Source of the DNA: Microbacterium sp. USTB-Y
GTDB taxonomy: Bacteria > Actinomycetota > Actinomycetes > Actinomycetales > Microbacteriaceae
Direction of reading: 5' to 3'
DNA: 64,000 nucleotides
Assembly: GCF_023703415.1 (NCBI RefSeq)
Contig: NZ_JAGMTU010000001.1
Span: 620,001 to 684,000, forward strand
Numbering within the stretch: position 1 is the stretch's first letter; the number at the start of each line of letters is the position of its first letter. Below are positions 1-8,430 of the stretch, one piece after another. The notes beneath the pieces are model-generated. The model saw only the letters and a list, made by a program, of their open reading frames with translations, searched no databases and was not told the DNA's origin. The translations under genes were made by a program, and so were the position numbers.

Positions 1-63
1 GAGCCCCAGGCCGCCTGTGGCGGCGGTGACGAGCGCGGTACGTCCGGTGAGCCGGAGGTCCAT
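1..63 (-). CDS. SDR family oxidoreductase, N-terminal fragment
   Basis: Only the first 21 codons lie in the window; the gene runs off the left edge. The start reads MDLRLTGRTALVTAATGGLG, which is the first beta strand and the TGxxxGxG-type cofactor loop (here TAATGGLG) of a short-chain dehydrogenase. The ATG at 63 lies 3 bases after the stop of the epimerase gene, so it is probably the last visible gene of the sugar operon. Substrate unknown; oxidation of a sugar or polyol would fit the context (inference). Confidence 0.75.
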   Translation of the reverse strand, partial: MDLRLTGRTALVTAATGGLGL

Positions 64-66
64 CGC

Positions 67-951
67 TCACACCTCCCGGGCCGCGGCAGCGAGGTGCCGC
101 CGGATGAAGGCGTTGGCGTCTGCAGCGACCCGCAGAGGATCGGTCCACGGGTCGCGCCAGATCGCGAGCGCGCCCGCCCAGTCCGATCCGAGGACCTGGG
201 GAGAGAAGCTCTCGAACGTGATGGGCCCCGTGTAGCTCGCGCGGTGCAGTGCGCCGAAGAATGCGTCCCAGTCGACGTTCCCCTCGCCGAGCGGGCCTCG
301 GTTGCTGTCGCTGAGGTGGACATAGCCGATGACGTCAGCGCACGCTTCGATCGCCTGTGGCAGGGAGCCCTCTTCCATGGACATGTGGAACATGTCGGCG
401 TGGACGAAGAGCGCGTCCGGACCAGCGTTGCGCACGACGTGGGCGGCCTGTTCGAGCGTGTTGATGAAGTTGCTCTCGTACCGGTTGAGGGGTTCGAGAC
501 CGACGCGAACGCCCTCTTTCCGGGCATGTTCGGCGACACGGGAGTAGACCTCGATCACACGATCCCAAGCCTCAGGGGAGACCGGCCCGGCGTAGCGGTT
601 GATCGCCGAGAATCCGGGGCCGCCCATCGCGGTGGCGCCCATCTCCGCCGAAAGCCGGATGGCGCGCACGAGCCGGGCCTCACCGCGAGCGACTGAAGCC
701 GCGTCGCTGCTGCCGAGGTCCGCCTCGATGGTCCCGGTGACGGCGGAGACCACTCCCAACTCGAATTCTTCAGACATGCGGCGCGCAAGCTCGCTGTCGT
801 GGCGCTCGACATCCTGGATGAGGATCTCGACGTTGTCGTATCCGGCCCGAGCGGCGTTCTCGAACACCCTGCGCGCGTTCTCCTCGTCCCACTGTGACGT
901 GAACACGAACATGTGGACGCCCAGCGGATTGGCACTCGCGTCGTCACGCAT
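67..951 (-). CDS. Sugar isomerase/epimerase, D-tagatose/D-psicose 3-epimerase-like
   Basis: The protein has 294 residues and is a xylose-isomerase-like TIM barrel. The signature GLEPLNRYESNFINT gives metal ligand Glu153. The others line up as Asp186 (VHADMFHM), His212 (VHLSDS) and Glu247 (ITFESFS). The spacings 33-26-35 equal those of the known D-tagatose 3-epimerase ligands, so a C-3 epimerase or ketose isomerase with a divalent metal is likely. The start at 951 overlaps the upstream paralogue by 8 bases; a longer open frame upstream is antisense noise within that gene. It probably interconverts an imported ketose in the cytoplasm; the exact sugar cannot be read from sequence. Confidence 0.85.
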   Translation of the reverse strand: MRDDASANPLGVHMFVFTSQWDEENARRVFENAARAGYDNVEILIQDVERHDSELARRMSEEFELGVVSAVTGTIEADLGSSDAASVARGEARLVRAIRLSAEMGATAMGGPGFSAINRYAGPVSPEAWDRVIEVYSRVAEHARKEGVRVGLEPLNRYESNFINTLEQAAHVVRNAGPDALFVHADMFHMSMEEGSLPQAIEACADVIGYVHLSDSNRGPLGEGNVDWDAFFGALHRASYTGPITFESFSPQVLGSDWAGALAIWRDPWTDPLRVAADANAFIRRHLAAAAREV

Positions 952-1819
952 CTGCGATCTCCCTTGCGGTGTTGTTGATGTGGTCACGGATCTGCATGTA
1001 TGCCGAGAGTGCGATGCCCGCCGGGTCATCCCACGGGTCCCGCCAGAGCGCGACCGCTCCGGCCCAGTCGGGGCCGAGCACGGCCGGGGAGAAGCTCTCG
1101 AACGTGATCGGACCTGTGTAGCGGGCGACCGCGAGAGCCTTGAAGAAGTCGGCCCAGTCCGTGTTCCCCGTGCCGAGCGCGCCCCGATGGCTCTCGGCGA
1201 TGTGGACGTATCCCAGAACATCGGCGACGTCCGCGACGGCATCCGCGAACTTGCCTTCCTCGATGCGCATGTGGAAGAGGTCGGCGTGGACGAAGAGGAC
1301 GTCGGGTCCCGCATCACGGACGATGCGGGCCGCCTGGCCAAGAGTGTTGACGAAGTTGCTCTCGTAGCGGTTGAGGGCTTCGAGGCCGACTCTCAGACCC
1401 ATCGAGCGAGCACGGTCGGCCACGCGGCCGTAGATCTCGATGGCACGGTCCATCGCCGCCGGCGCTGGCGGCTCCGTGTAGCGGTTGACGGCCGAGAAGC
1501 CGGGCCCGCTGATGAAGGGCGAGCCCATGGCGGCGGCGTGATCGAGGCACTGGTGGAGGAGCCTCTCGGATCTGGCGACGACCTCGTGGTCGGCGCTGCC
1601 CATGTCCGCGGCGAGGTTGCCCGCCATGGTCGTGATGACCCCGATCCCGTACTCCTCCTGGAGGCGCCGGGAGAAGGCGGTGTCGATGTCATCGGCGTCC
1701 ATGATGAGGCACTCGATCCAGTCGTAGCCGATCTCCTGGGCGGTCTCGAAGACCGGGCGGACGCTCTCCTCCGACCATGTCGGGGTGAAGACGAGCGAAT
1801 GGATTCCGATCGTGTTCAC
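944..1819 (-). CDS. Sugar isomerase/epimerase, tagatose 3-epimerase-like (paralogue)
   Basis: This 291-residue protein is clearly related to the next gene (67-951), with GLEALNRYESNFVNT, VHADLFHM and ITFESFS in the same order. The predicted metal ligands are Glu147, Asp180, His206 and Glu241, again spaced 33-26-35. Its ATG overlaps the permease stop by 4 bases (ATGA), so it is translationally coupled to the transporter. Two intact paralogues side by side suggest two successive isomerisation steps or a division of substrates rather than redundancy. Substrate unknown. Confidence 0.85.
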   Translation of the reverse strand: MNTIGIHSLVFTPTWSEESVRPVFETAQEIGYDWIECLIMDADDIDTAFSRRLQEEYGIGVITTMAGNLAADMGSADHEVVARSERLLHQCLDHAAAMGSPFISGPGFSAVNRYTEPPAPAAMDRAIEIYGRVADRARSMGLRVGLEALNRYESNFVNTLGQAARIVRDAGPDVLFVHADLFHMRIEEGKFADAVADVADVLGYVHIAESHRGALGTGNTDWADFFKALAVARYTGPITFESFSPAVLGPDWAGAVALWRDPWDDPAGIALSAYMQIRDHINNTAREIADA

Positions 1820-2808
1820 GACGCCTCCCGCACCTGCGCCTGGGCTCCAGAAGATCTGAAGAACGGCAGGAGCGACGTCAGCTTGTTCCGCCAGATGTCG
1901 AGGGCGACGGCGAGCAGGATGATCGCGCCGATGGTGATCGACTGCACCGAGGTCGACACGGCATTGAGATTGAGGCCGTTCTGGACGACGACGATGATCA
2001 GAGTCCCGACGAGGGTGTTGAGAACGTGTCCCCGTCCGCCGGCCAGACTTGCTCCACCGACGACCGCGCCCGCGATCGCCTGCAGCTCGAGTCCCGCACC
2101 GTAGTTCGGCGAACCGGAGTTGAGGCGTGCGGCGAGAAGGACGGCGCCGATGCCTGCGGTGATGCCCGCGATCACGAAGGCGCTCATGCGCACCCGCTGC
2201 ACCTTGATGCCGGAGAGCCGGGCCGCCGCCTGATTGCCGCCGATGGCGTAGATCTCGCGCCCGAACTTCGTGCGGTTCATCATGAGCGTCGCCGCGGTGT
2301 ACAGGACGACGACGTAGATGAACGGAAGGGGGATCCCGAAGAGCGTGCCGTAGAACAGGTTGCTCAGGTCATCGGAGAGCGAGAAGATCGGCGAGCCGGG
2401 CGGGACGATCAGCGCCATGCCCTTGAAGGCGCTGAGCCCGGCAAGCGTGACGATGAAGGAGGGGATCCGCAGATAGGCGACGAGCCCTCCGTTGAGAGCG
2501 CCCAAGAGCGCTCCCAGCCCCACAGTGATGAGGATCGCGAGCCAGAGGGGCTGGCCGTTGAGCTGGATCGACATCGCGAGCACCATCGTAAGAAGCGCGA
2601 TCATGGACCCCGGGCTGAGATCGATCCCCCCGGTGATGATGACGACCGTGGCACCGAGCGCGACGACCGACAGGACCGCCACCTGCAACGCGATGTTCCG
2701 GAAGTTCTCTGCGGCGAGGAAGGTCGGGGTCGTGATCGCGACGAACGCGACGACGACGGCGAGGGCCGCGAGTGGGCCGAGGAATTCGGCGATGCTCGAG
2801 CGTTTCAT
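1816..2808 (-). CDS. Sugar ABC transporter permease, RbsC/BPD_transp_2 family
   Basis: The 330-residue protein is hydrophobic throughout, with roughly nine to ten membrane segments starting near residue 10. It carries the family motif around GGIDLSPGSMIALLTMV (about residues 60-77) and a typical GAVVGGASLAGGRG loop in the C-terminal third. It forms the channel of a ribose-type importer with the ATPase encoded just upstream. The start overlaps the ATPase stop as ATGA, and its stop overlaps the next epimerase start, so the three genes are coupled. Length and topology are normal for RbsC-like permeases. Confidence 0.93.
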   Translation of the reverse strand: MKRSSIAEFLGPLAALAVVVAFVAITTPTFLAAENFRNIALQVAVLSVVALGATVVIITGGIDLSPGSMIALLTMVLAMSIQLNGQPLWLAILITVGLGALLGALNGGLVAYLRIPSFIVTLAGLSAFKGMALIVPPGSPIFSLSDDLSNLFYGTLFGIPLPFIYVVVLYTAATLMMNRTKFGREIYAIGGNQAAARLSGIKVQRVRMSAFVIAGITAGIGAVLLAARLNSGSPNYGAGLELQAIAGAVVGGASLAGGRGHVLNTLVGTLIIVVVQNGLNLNAVSTSVQSITIGAIILLAVALDIWRNKLTSLLPFFRSSGAQAQVREAS

Positions 2809-4358
2809 AGTGGGTCACTTTCCGTTCGGTCCGAGACGTGCTCCGTCTCGGAGGCGCTGACGAGATCGGCCGGAGAGACGTCAGCGACGGGGCGCACATC
2901 GGTGATGACGCCGTGGTGGACAAGGGCGACGCGGTCGCTCATCCCCAGAAGCTCGTCGTGGGCCGAGCTGATGAGGATGACCGACTTGCCTGCTTTCGTC
3001 AGTCGATTGATGAGGCGGTAGACGGCAAGCCGCGCACCGACGTCGATCCCCTGTGTGGGTTCATCGAAGATGACGACTTGCGCGTCGCGGAAGAGCCAGC
3101 GCGCGATGAGCACCTTCTGCTGGTTCCCGCCGGAGATGAGGTTGACGGCCTTCGTCGCGGCGCTCTTCGTGATGTCGAGGTGCGCGATGTAGTCCTGCGT
3201 CACCTGGCGTTCGCGCCTGTGGCTGAAAAGCAGACCGGGTGCCACGCCTGCGATGTTGGCTGCTGTGATGTTGGGGCCGGCGGCGAAGTTGAAGAAGAGC
3301 CCTTCGGACTTGCGGTTCTCCGGGACGAGCGCGATGCCGGCGCGGATCGCATCCGTGGGATTGCGCATGCGCAACGGTCTGCCGTCGACGATGATCTCGC
3401 CGGAGAGGAGACGGTCCACGCCGAACACGGCCCGCGCGATCTCCGTGCGTCCGGCTCCGATGACTCCGCCGAGGCCGAGGACCTCGCCTCTACGCAGGGT
3501 GAAGCTCGCGTCCCTGACCCGGTGGCGGGTGCGCAGACCACGTGCTTCGAGGACGACTTCCTCCGTCGCGTTGTCTTCCTTGGGGAACTGATCCTCCAGC
3601 GCCGTGCCGATCATCGTCGAGACGATGGACTCGACGTCCTTCGGCGTCTGCCCGGGCGAGCTCACCACTCGTCCGTCCTTCATGATCGTGAAGTCGTCGA
3701 CGAGGGCGACCACTTCGTCGAGCCGGTGCGAGATGTAGAGGATCGCGACACCGCGGCCGGCCATGCGCCGGAGGAAGTCGAGGAGGGTCTCGACCTCCTC
3801 CTTGCCGAGCGCCGTCGTCGGCTCATCGAGGATGAGGAGCTCAGCATCCTGGGCGAGAGCCTTGGCGACCTCTACAAGCTGCTGCTCGGCGACGGAGAGA
3901 CTTCCGACCTTGGCGTGGACATCGATGTCCAGGGCGAGTTCGGACAGGATCTTCTCGGCCTCACGGTCGATGCGGGCCCAGTCGACGAACCCGCCGAAGC
4001 GCAGCGGGTGACGCCCCATGAAGATGTTCTCCGCGACCGAGGCTTCGGGAATGAGGGAGAACTCCTGATAGACAGTGGCGACGCCCGCGGCGCCGGCGGC
4101 GGACGGGCTCGACAGTGCGATCGCCTTGCCCTTGTGCAGGATCTCGCCGCTGTCAGGACTCTGAACTCCGGAGAGGATCTTGATGAGGGTCGACTTGCCG
4201 CAGCCGTTCTCGCCGAGAAGGCCGTGGACGCGACCTGCTGTCAGCGTGAGACTCACGCCGTCGTTGGCCACGACACCGGGGAAAGTCTTCGTGATGTTCC
4301 TCAGTTCCCACAAGGGTGTGGCCGGGGGCGACGCTGCCTGCGACGACTCGACTGCCAC
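2805..4358 (-). CDS. Sugar ABC transporter ATP-binding protein, RbsA-like (two NBDs)
   Basis: The 517-residue protein has two nucleotide-binding domains. The first has Walker A GLLGENGCGKSTL (near residue 50), the signature-like LSVAEQQLVEV and Walker B LLILDEPTTAL. The second has a degenerate Walker A (GVIGAGRTEIARA) but an intact ISGGNQQKV signature and FDEPTQGIDVG, which is the usual RbsA/XylG asymmetry. It energises the importer on the cytoplasmic face. The GTG start at 4358 lies 3 bases after the binding-protein stop; the stop overlaps the permease ATG. Confidence 0.94.
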   Translation of the reverse strand: MAVESSQAASPPATPLWELRNITKTFPGVVANDGVSLTLTAGRVHGLLGENGCGKSTLIKILSGVQSPDSGEILHKGKAIALSSPSAAGAAGVATVYQEFSLIPEASVAENIFMGRHPLRFGGFVDWARIDREAEKILSELALDIDVHAKVGSLSVAEQQLVEVAKALAQDAELLILDEPTTALGKEEVETLLDFLRRMAGRGVAILYISHRLDEVVALVDDFTIMKDGRVVSSPGQTPKDVESIVSTMIGTALEDQFPKEDNATEEVVLEARGLRTRHRVRDASFTLRRGEVLGLGGVIGAGRTEIARAVFGVDRLLSGEIIVDGRPLRMRNPTDAIRAGIALVPENRKSEGLFFNFAAGPNITAANIAGVAPGLLFSHRRERQVTQDYIAHLDITKSAATKAVNLISGGNQQKVLIARWLFRDAQVVIFDEPTQGIDVGARLAVYRLINRLTKAGKSVILISSAHDELLGMSDRVALVHHGVITDVRPVADVSPADLVSASETEHVSDRTESDPL

Positions 4359-4361
4359 GGC

Positions 4362-5468
4362 TCAGTACTTCTTCGACGGAGCCGGGTAGAGATCGGACGG
4401 GTGCCGAAGAATCGACAGCGCATTCTTCGACGTCACGATCTCGGTCGGCCCGTTGACGTAGCCGCCCTCGGTCTTCGCGTTGAGGAGATCGATGACGAAC
4501 TGACCGGCGGCGCGCCCCATCTCGACGGGACTCGTGTTCGTCGTCGCGGTGACGCCCTGGTTGTTGGCGATGCTCTCGATCGCGGCCGTGTCTCCGTCGT
4601 AGCCGAGGATCGTGAGGTCGGTGCGGCCGAGGCTTCGGGCGGCAAGCGCGGCACCTTCGGCCATGTAGTCGTTCGCGGCGAAGAGCACCTGGATGTCAGG
4701 GTGCGCCTGGAGGAGGTCCATGGCGGCCGTGTTGCCCTTGTCGACGCTCCACCCGCCGTTGACGCGGCTGACGATCTTCCAGGCGCTGCCGGCGATGCCG
4801 TCCTCGAAGCCGCCCGCGCGCTCCGTCGCAAGGTAGCTCGGCTCGCCGTCGAGGACGCCGACCTTGCGAGCCTTTCCGTCGACGGAGTCGATGGCCCATT
4901 TGGCGAGGGCCTTGTTCGCCGCGCGCTGCTTGACGCCGACGACGCCGTGGACAGGAGTCGGGTAGTTGGGTATGTCAGAGTTCACGATCAGGACGAGCTT
5001 GCCTGCCTCGACGGCGCGCTTGACGAGCGGCGCGAGCGAGTGCTCGTCGAAGCTGATGAGCACGATCGCGTCGACGTCGGCGCGAGCGGTGACGTCCTGC
5101 AGCATTCCGATCTGGGCGGCCTGGTCGCTGCCGGAGTAGGGGGAGAGCATGAACGACTTCGCCCCGGGAACGGTCTTCAGCCCCTCGAAGAGCGCCACGT
5201 GGTAGTTGAACTCCGTGCCCATCGGAAGGTATGCGATGTTCGGAGTCCCGCCCTTGAACGTCACGGTGTCCAGGCCGGCCTGCGATCCGGCGTCGAGCGC
5301 AGTAGGAGCCGTATAGGTGATCGGCTTGGTCGGCGTCTCGATGTCCGGCGTCTGGGTGCCGGACGGGGTGCCGCCTTTCGTGGTGCCGCACGCACTGAGC
5401 GCCACGACGCCCGTGCCTAACAGTGCGAATGACGCGATGAAATGACGCCTCGAGAAAGTGGCTGACAT
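4362..5468 (-). CDS. Sugar ABC transporter substrate-binding lipoprotein, RbsB-like
   Basis: The 368-residue protein begins with a lipoprotein signal containing an arginine pair (SRRHFIASFALLGTGVVAL) and the lipobox LSAC, so it is probably anchored outside the membrane, possibly through Tat. The mature part is a Peripla_BP_4 fold with the YSGSDQAAQIGMLQD segment and a conserved ILGYDGD stretch. The ATG at 5468 is preceded by a GGAGG ribosome site about 6 bases upstream, so it is preferred over the in-frame upstream start. It is the first gene of the transporter operon and sets its specificity; the ligand is unknown. Confidence 0.92.
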   Translation of the reverse strand: MSATFSRRHFIASFALLGTGVVALSACGTTKGGTPSGTQTPDIETPTKPITYTAPTALDAGSQAGLDTVTFKGGTPNIAYLPMGTEFNYHVALFEGLKTVPGAKSFMLSPYSGSDQAAQIGMLQDVTARADVDAIVLISFDEHSLAPLVKRAVEAGKLVLIVNSDIPNYPTPVHGVVGVKQRAANKALAKWAIDSVDGKARKVGVLDGEPSYLATERAGGFEDGIAGSAWKIVSRVNGGWSVDKGNTAAMDLLQAHPDIQVLFAANDYMAEGAALAARSLGRTDLTILGYDGDTAAIESIANNQGVTATTNTSPVEMGRAAGQFVIDLLNAKTEGGYVNGPTEIVTSKNALSILRHPSDLYPAPSKKY

Positions 5469-5678
5469 GAGGGCCTCCAGATGAGTCGTGCGCAGATCGC
5501 GCGGGAGTGGGTACGAGGAGGCATGCGAACTGGCGAAATCTCCTCGGTGGATGAAGAATGCCACAGAAGCTTCTGTCTCACAATGTTAAATAAAAGAAAA
5601 TTCTTCGATATCGGACGACACCCTCATGACGCGGGCCGATCCTCACCTCATGACGGACGGCTGGGCCTGGCCTCCTGG
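5469..5678 (-). promoter_or_regulatory. Promoter region of the sugar ABC operon with a 14-bp palindrome
   Basis: This 210-bp gap contains a local AT-rich island (5578-5620), rare in this window. The perfect palindrome ACAGAAGCTTCTGT lies at 5563-5576. On the minus strand it falls between TTGTGA (5583-5578) and CATTCT with a 17-bp spacing, so it could be an operator overlapping a weak promoter. The cognate regulator is probably the RpiR protein encoded just upstream or a LacI-type protein outside the window. The promoter is inferred from pattern only. Confidence 0.5.
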
Positions 5679-6569
5679 TCAGGCAGTCTCGTCGTCGCTC
5701 CGGAACTGCGCCAGCGCACGCTTCATCGCGCGGATGTCTTCGACATGAGCGGGCCCGCGACGCATGGCGACGACCGTCGCAAGGACGTCGACGACCACGA
5801 GCGCGGCAAGCCGGCTCACCGCCGGCGTGACGGTGTTCGTGTCCTCGAAGGTCCGCACGATCAGCGAGATGTCGCTGCGCTCGGACAGGGGCGACTCGTC
5901 TCCGGTGATCCCGATCACCGTCATCCCCCGCTCTCGCGCATGATCGACGACCTGGAGCACGAGCCCCGTCCGCCCGGTGTTGGAGATCGCGACCACGACG
6001 GTGCCCGGATCGTTCGTCATCGCCGCCATGAACTGCTGATGCGGATCCTCCGGCGCCGAGCAGGGGATTCCGAAGAGAGCAGCCTTCTGCTCCGCGTCTT
6101 TCGCGATCACCGCCGACGCGCCGTAGCCGACGAAGAGCAACGAGGTCGCCCCGAGGATTGCGTCGGATGCTGCAGCGAGCGCATCGGTGTCGAGGTACCG
6201 ACGCGCGCGGTCGAGGCTCGAGATGCTGTGATCGAAGGTCTTGCGGGACACGGTCGCGATGTCGTCGTCCGCGCGAAGCGCCGAGTGCGTGACGGGGATC
6301 CCGAGTGCGAGCGCCTGCGCCAGCGCCAGCTTGAACGACTGGAAACCGTCGAATCCGAGACTCGTGCTGAAGCGCATCACCGTCGGCTCGCTCACCGACG
6401 CCGCCTCGGCGACGACGGCCATCGGCGATTCGACTACGAAGTGCGGGTTGTCCAGGACCAGCGCGGCAACCTTCTGCTCCGACTTGCGCAGTCCCGTCAG
6501 CTCACCCGACAGGCGCTCCAGCACAGAGGCTCCTTGAGCTCCCCGGTCCTCGCTCTCGACGATCGCCAT
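5679..6569 (-). CDS. RpiR/MurR family transcriptional regulator with SIS domain
   Basis: The 296-residue protein has an N-terminal RpiR helix-turn-helix (about residues 12-85; motif AEAASVSEPTVMRFSTSLGF). A SIS sugar-phosphate-binding domain follows (about residues 120-260; ISNTGRTGLVLQVVDHARE). The ATG at 6569 is preceded by GGAG at good spacing; the longer open frame upstream is not supported. It lies between the ABC operon and the divergent eda operon, both plausible targets. The 13-bp repeats in the divergent gap are candidate operators. The effector is probably a phosphorylated sugar intermediate (family knowledge plus inference). Confidence 0.92.
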   Translation of the reverse strand: MAIVESEDRGAQGASVLERLSGELTGLRKSEQKVAALVLDNPHFVVESPMAVVAEAASVSEPTVMRFSTSLGFDGFQSFKLALAQALALGIPVTHSALRADDDIATVSRKTFDHSISSLDRARRYLDTDALAAASDAILGATSLLFVGYGASAVIAKDAEQKAALFGIPCSAPEDPHQQFMAAMTNDPGTVVVAISNTGRTGLVLQVVDHARERGMTVIGITGDESPLSERSDISLIVRTFEDTNTVTPAVSRLAALVVVDVLATVVAMRRGPAHVEDIRAMKRALAQFRSDDETA

Positions 6570-6807
6570 GCCGTTCTCCGATCTGCTCAAGCAGGCCGAC
6601 GCGTGCGCGCCCCTCGGCCGACGCCGAGATCTCCCCGCAGGTTCGAGGGTAGTAGGCCTACAGCATCCTCGATGATGTGGAGGCAGACTACCTTTTCCGC
6701 CCCTATTCCTGGCATCGGTTCGTCTCCTCAGGCTCCTATCGACATATTTGTGTAGTCTGACTACCATTCGTTGAGACAACGACGTGAGAACAGGAGCGAG
6801 GAGAGAC
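6570..6807. promoter_or_regulatory. Divergent RpiR/eda control region with three 13-bp operator-like repeats
   Basis: The region holds the palindrome GTAGTCTGACTAC at 6752-6764, an inverted near copy GGAGGCAGACTAC at 6679-6691 (11 of 13 matches when reversed), and GTAGTAGGCCTAC at 6649-6661 (10 of 13). They lie between the RpiR start and the eda start, as expected for an autoregulated divergent promoter. No promoter hexamers stand out clearly. Confidence 0.55.
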
Positions 6808-7446
6808 ATGGACGTCCTTGAGCAGGTCACCGAGATCAGCGTCATCCCCGTCGTCGAGATCGAGGATGCGGATTCGGCAGTGCCCCTCGCACGCGCTCTC
6901 GCCTCCGGCGGGATCCGCACGATGGAGATCACGCTGCGAACCGACGCGGCTCTGGAGGCGATGCGCAGGGTCTCCGGAGAGGTGGAGGGGTTCCTCGTCG
7001 GCGCCGGAAGCATCGTGTCCCCCGAGCAGATCCCGATCGCGGTCGCCGCCGGCGCAGCCTATGGTGTGAGCCCGGGATGGCGCCCGCGACTCTCAGACGC
7101 CGCCGCCGAGAGCGCTCTTCCCTATGTTCCCGGGGTGGTCACTCCGTCCGAGGTGCTGGACGCGGCCGCGCACGGACACCGCCGCCTGAAGTTCTTCCCG
7201 GCCGGGAACTACGGAGGCGGCGCGACGCTGCGCAGCTTCGCGGGCCCGTTCTCCTCGCTCGGCGTGGCCTTCATGCCGACTGGCGGAGTCACCCCGGCGA
7301 ATCTCTCCGAGTTCCTCAGCCTGCCGAACGTGTTCGCCGTCGGCGGCACCTGGATCGCACCTCGCCCGGCGATCTCCGCGGGCGACTTCACCACCATCGC
7401 CCGCACCGCCGCCGAGGCCGCGCGCATCGCCGCGGACCGGTCATGA
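6808..7446 (+). CDS. eda: 2-keto-3-deoxy-6-phosphogluconate / 4-hydroxy-2-oxoglutarate aldolase family
   Basis: The 212-residue protein is a class I aldolase. The Schiff-base lysine is Lys128 in RRLKFFPAG and the catalytic glutamate is Glu40 in TMEITLRT; the 88-residue spacing equals that of the E. coli enzyme (Glu45, Lys133). It splits a 2-keto-3-deoxy sugar acid (phosphate) into pyruvate and an aldehyde. The ATG at 6808 follows a GAGGAGAG ribosome site and is preferred over an in-frame start 24 bases upstream. It is first in a four-gene plus-strand operon, suggesting an Entner-Doudoroff-like end of the pathway. Confidence 0.9.
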   Translation: MDVLEQVTEISVIPVVEIEDADSAVPLARALASGGIRTMEITLRTDAALEAMRRVSGEVEGFLVGAGSIVSPEQIPIAVAAGAAYGVSPGWRPRLSDAAAESALPYVPGVVTPSEVLDAAAHGHRRLKFFPAGNYGGGATLRSFAGPFSSLGVAFMPTGGVTPANLSEFLSLPNVFAVGGTWIAPRPAISAGDFTTIARTAAEAARIAADRS

Positions 7447-7463
7447 CGCCGACAGGAGCACTC

Positions 7464-8429
7464 ATGCCTCTCACCTTCACCTGGAACACACTCGAGCCCG
7501 CACGCAAACCCACCTTCTACTTCATCGGTGTCACGACCGGCAGCTCGTCGATCCGTCGGGTCTTTCCGCTTTGGGCGGAGCATCTGGGTCTGGGAGACGT
7601 GGAGATGGTCGGGATCGATCTCGCGTTGCACGCTCCCGCCGAGCACTACCGCGCGGTGGTCGACTTCCTCAAGCACGACGAGCTGAGCCTCGGTGCTCTG
7701 GTCACCACGCACAAGCTCGACCTCTATGCGGCGGCGAAGGATCTGTTCGACGAGATCGACCCGCTCGCCGAACTGATGGACGAGGTGAGCTGCCTCTCGA
7801 AGCGGGACGGGCGTTTCCGCGCCCACGCGAAGGATCCGATCACTGCCGGGCATGCCCTCGACGCCGCCCTTCCGGCCGAGCACTTCCGCCGGGTCGACAC
7901 CGATGTGATCGTGTTCGGCGCAGGAGGATCGGCGATCGCGATCGACTGGTACCTGTCGCGCCCGGAGCGCGGCGACGATCGCCCCCGGCGGATCGTCGTG
8001 ACCAACCGCAGCGCCGCCCGCCTGGAGACTCTGCGCCGAGTGCACACCGCATCGGGCACCGACACCGAGCTCGTCACGCGCCTCTGCCCCGTCCCGGCCG
8101 ACAACGATGCCGTGCTGGCCGAGGCGCCGGCAGGTGCGCTCGTCATCAACGCCACCGGCCTGGGCAAGGACGCGCCCGGCTCGCCGCTCACCGACGAGGG
8201 GGTCTTCCCCGGCCACGGGGTCGTGTGGGAGCTCAACTACCGCGGCGACCTCGTGTTCCTCGACCAGGCACGGCGGCAGGCTCCGAGCCGCGGGCTGCGT
8301 GTGGTCGACGGCTGGGTGTACTTCATCCATGGCTGGACCCAGGTGATCGCCGAGGTCTTCGACGTCGAGATCCCGCCCTCCGGTCCGTCGTTCGACGCGC
8401 TCGTCGCCCTCGCAGAATCGACGCGTTGA
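7464..8429 (+). CDS. Shikimate/quinate dehydrogenase-like oxidoreductase
   Basis: The 321-residue protein has the two-domain layout of the AroE family. The N-terminal substrate domain contains VTTHKLDLYAAAKDLFD, in which the lysine matches the catalytic Lys of the VTxPxK motif. The Rossmann domain begins at IVFGAGGSAIAI. The substrate motif is divergent (TTH in place of TxP), so shikimate itself need not be the substrate; a sugar-acid-like ring or chain is possible. The ATG at 7464 has an AGGAG site 6 bases upstream; an alternative ATG at 7443 overlaps the eda stop. It belongs to the catabolic operon, not to an aro cluster. Confidence 0.75.
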   Translation: MPLTFTWNTLEPARKPTFYFIGVTTGSSSIRRVFPLWAEHLGLGDVEMVGIDLALHAPAEHYRAVVDFLKHDELSLGALVTTHKLDLYAAAKDLFDEIDPLAELMDEVSCLSKRDGRFRAHAKDPITAGHALDAALPAEHFRRVDTDVIVFGAGGSAIAIDWYLSRPERGDDRPRRIVVTNRSAARLETLRRVHTASGTDTELVTRLCPVPADNDAVLAEAPAGALVINATGLGKDAPGSPLTDEGVFPGHGVVWELNYRGDLVFLDQARRQAPSRGLRVVDGWVYFIHGWTQVIAEVFDVEIPPSGPSFDALVALAESTR

Positions 8430-8430
8430 C

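Noticed and set aside
7443..7464. Start of the shikimate-DH-like gene at 7443
   Set aside because: It overlaps the eda stop as ATGA, but the ATG at 7464 has a proper AGGAG site and gives the expected N-terminus; 7443 stays possible.
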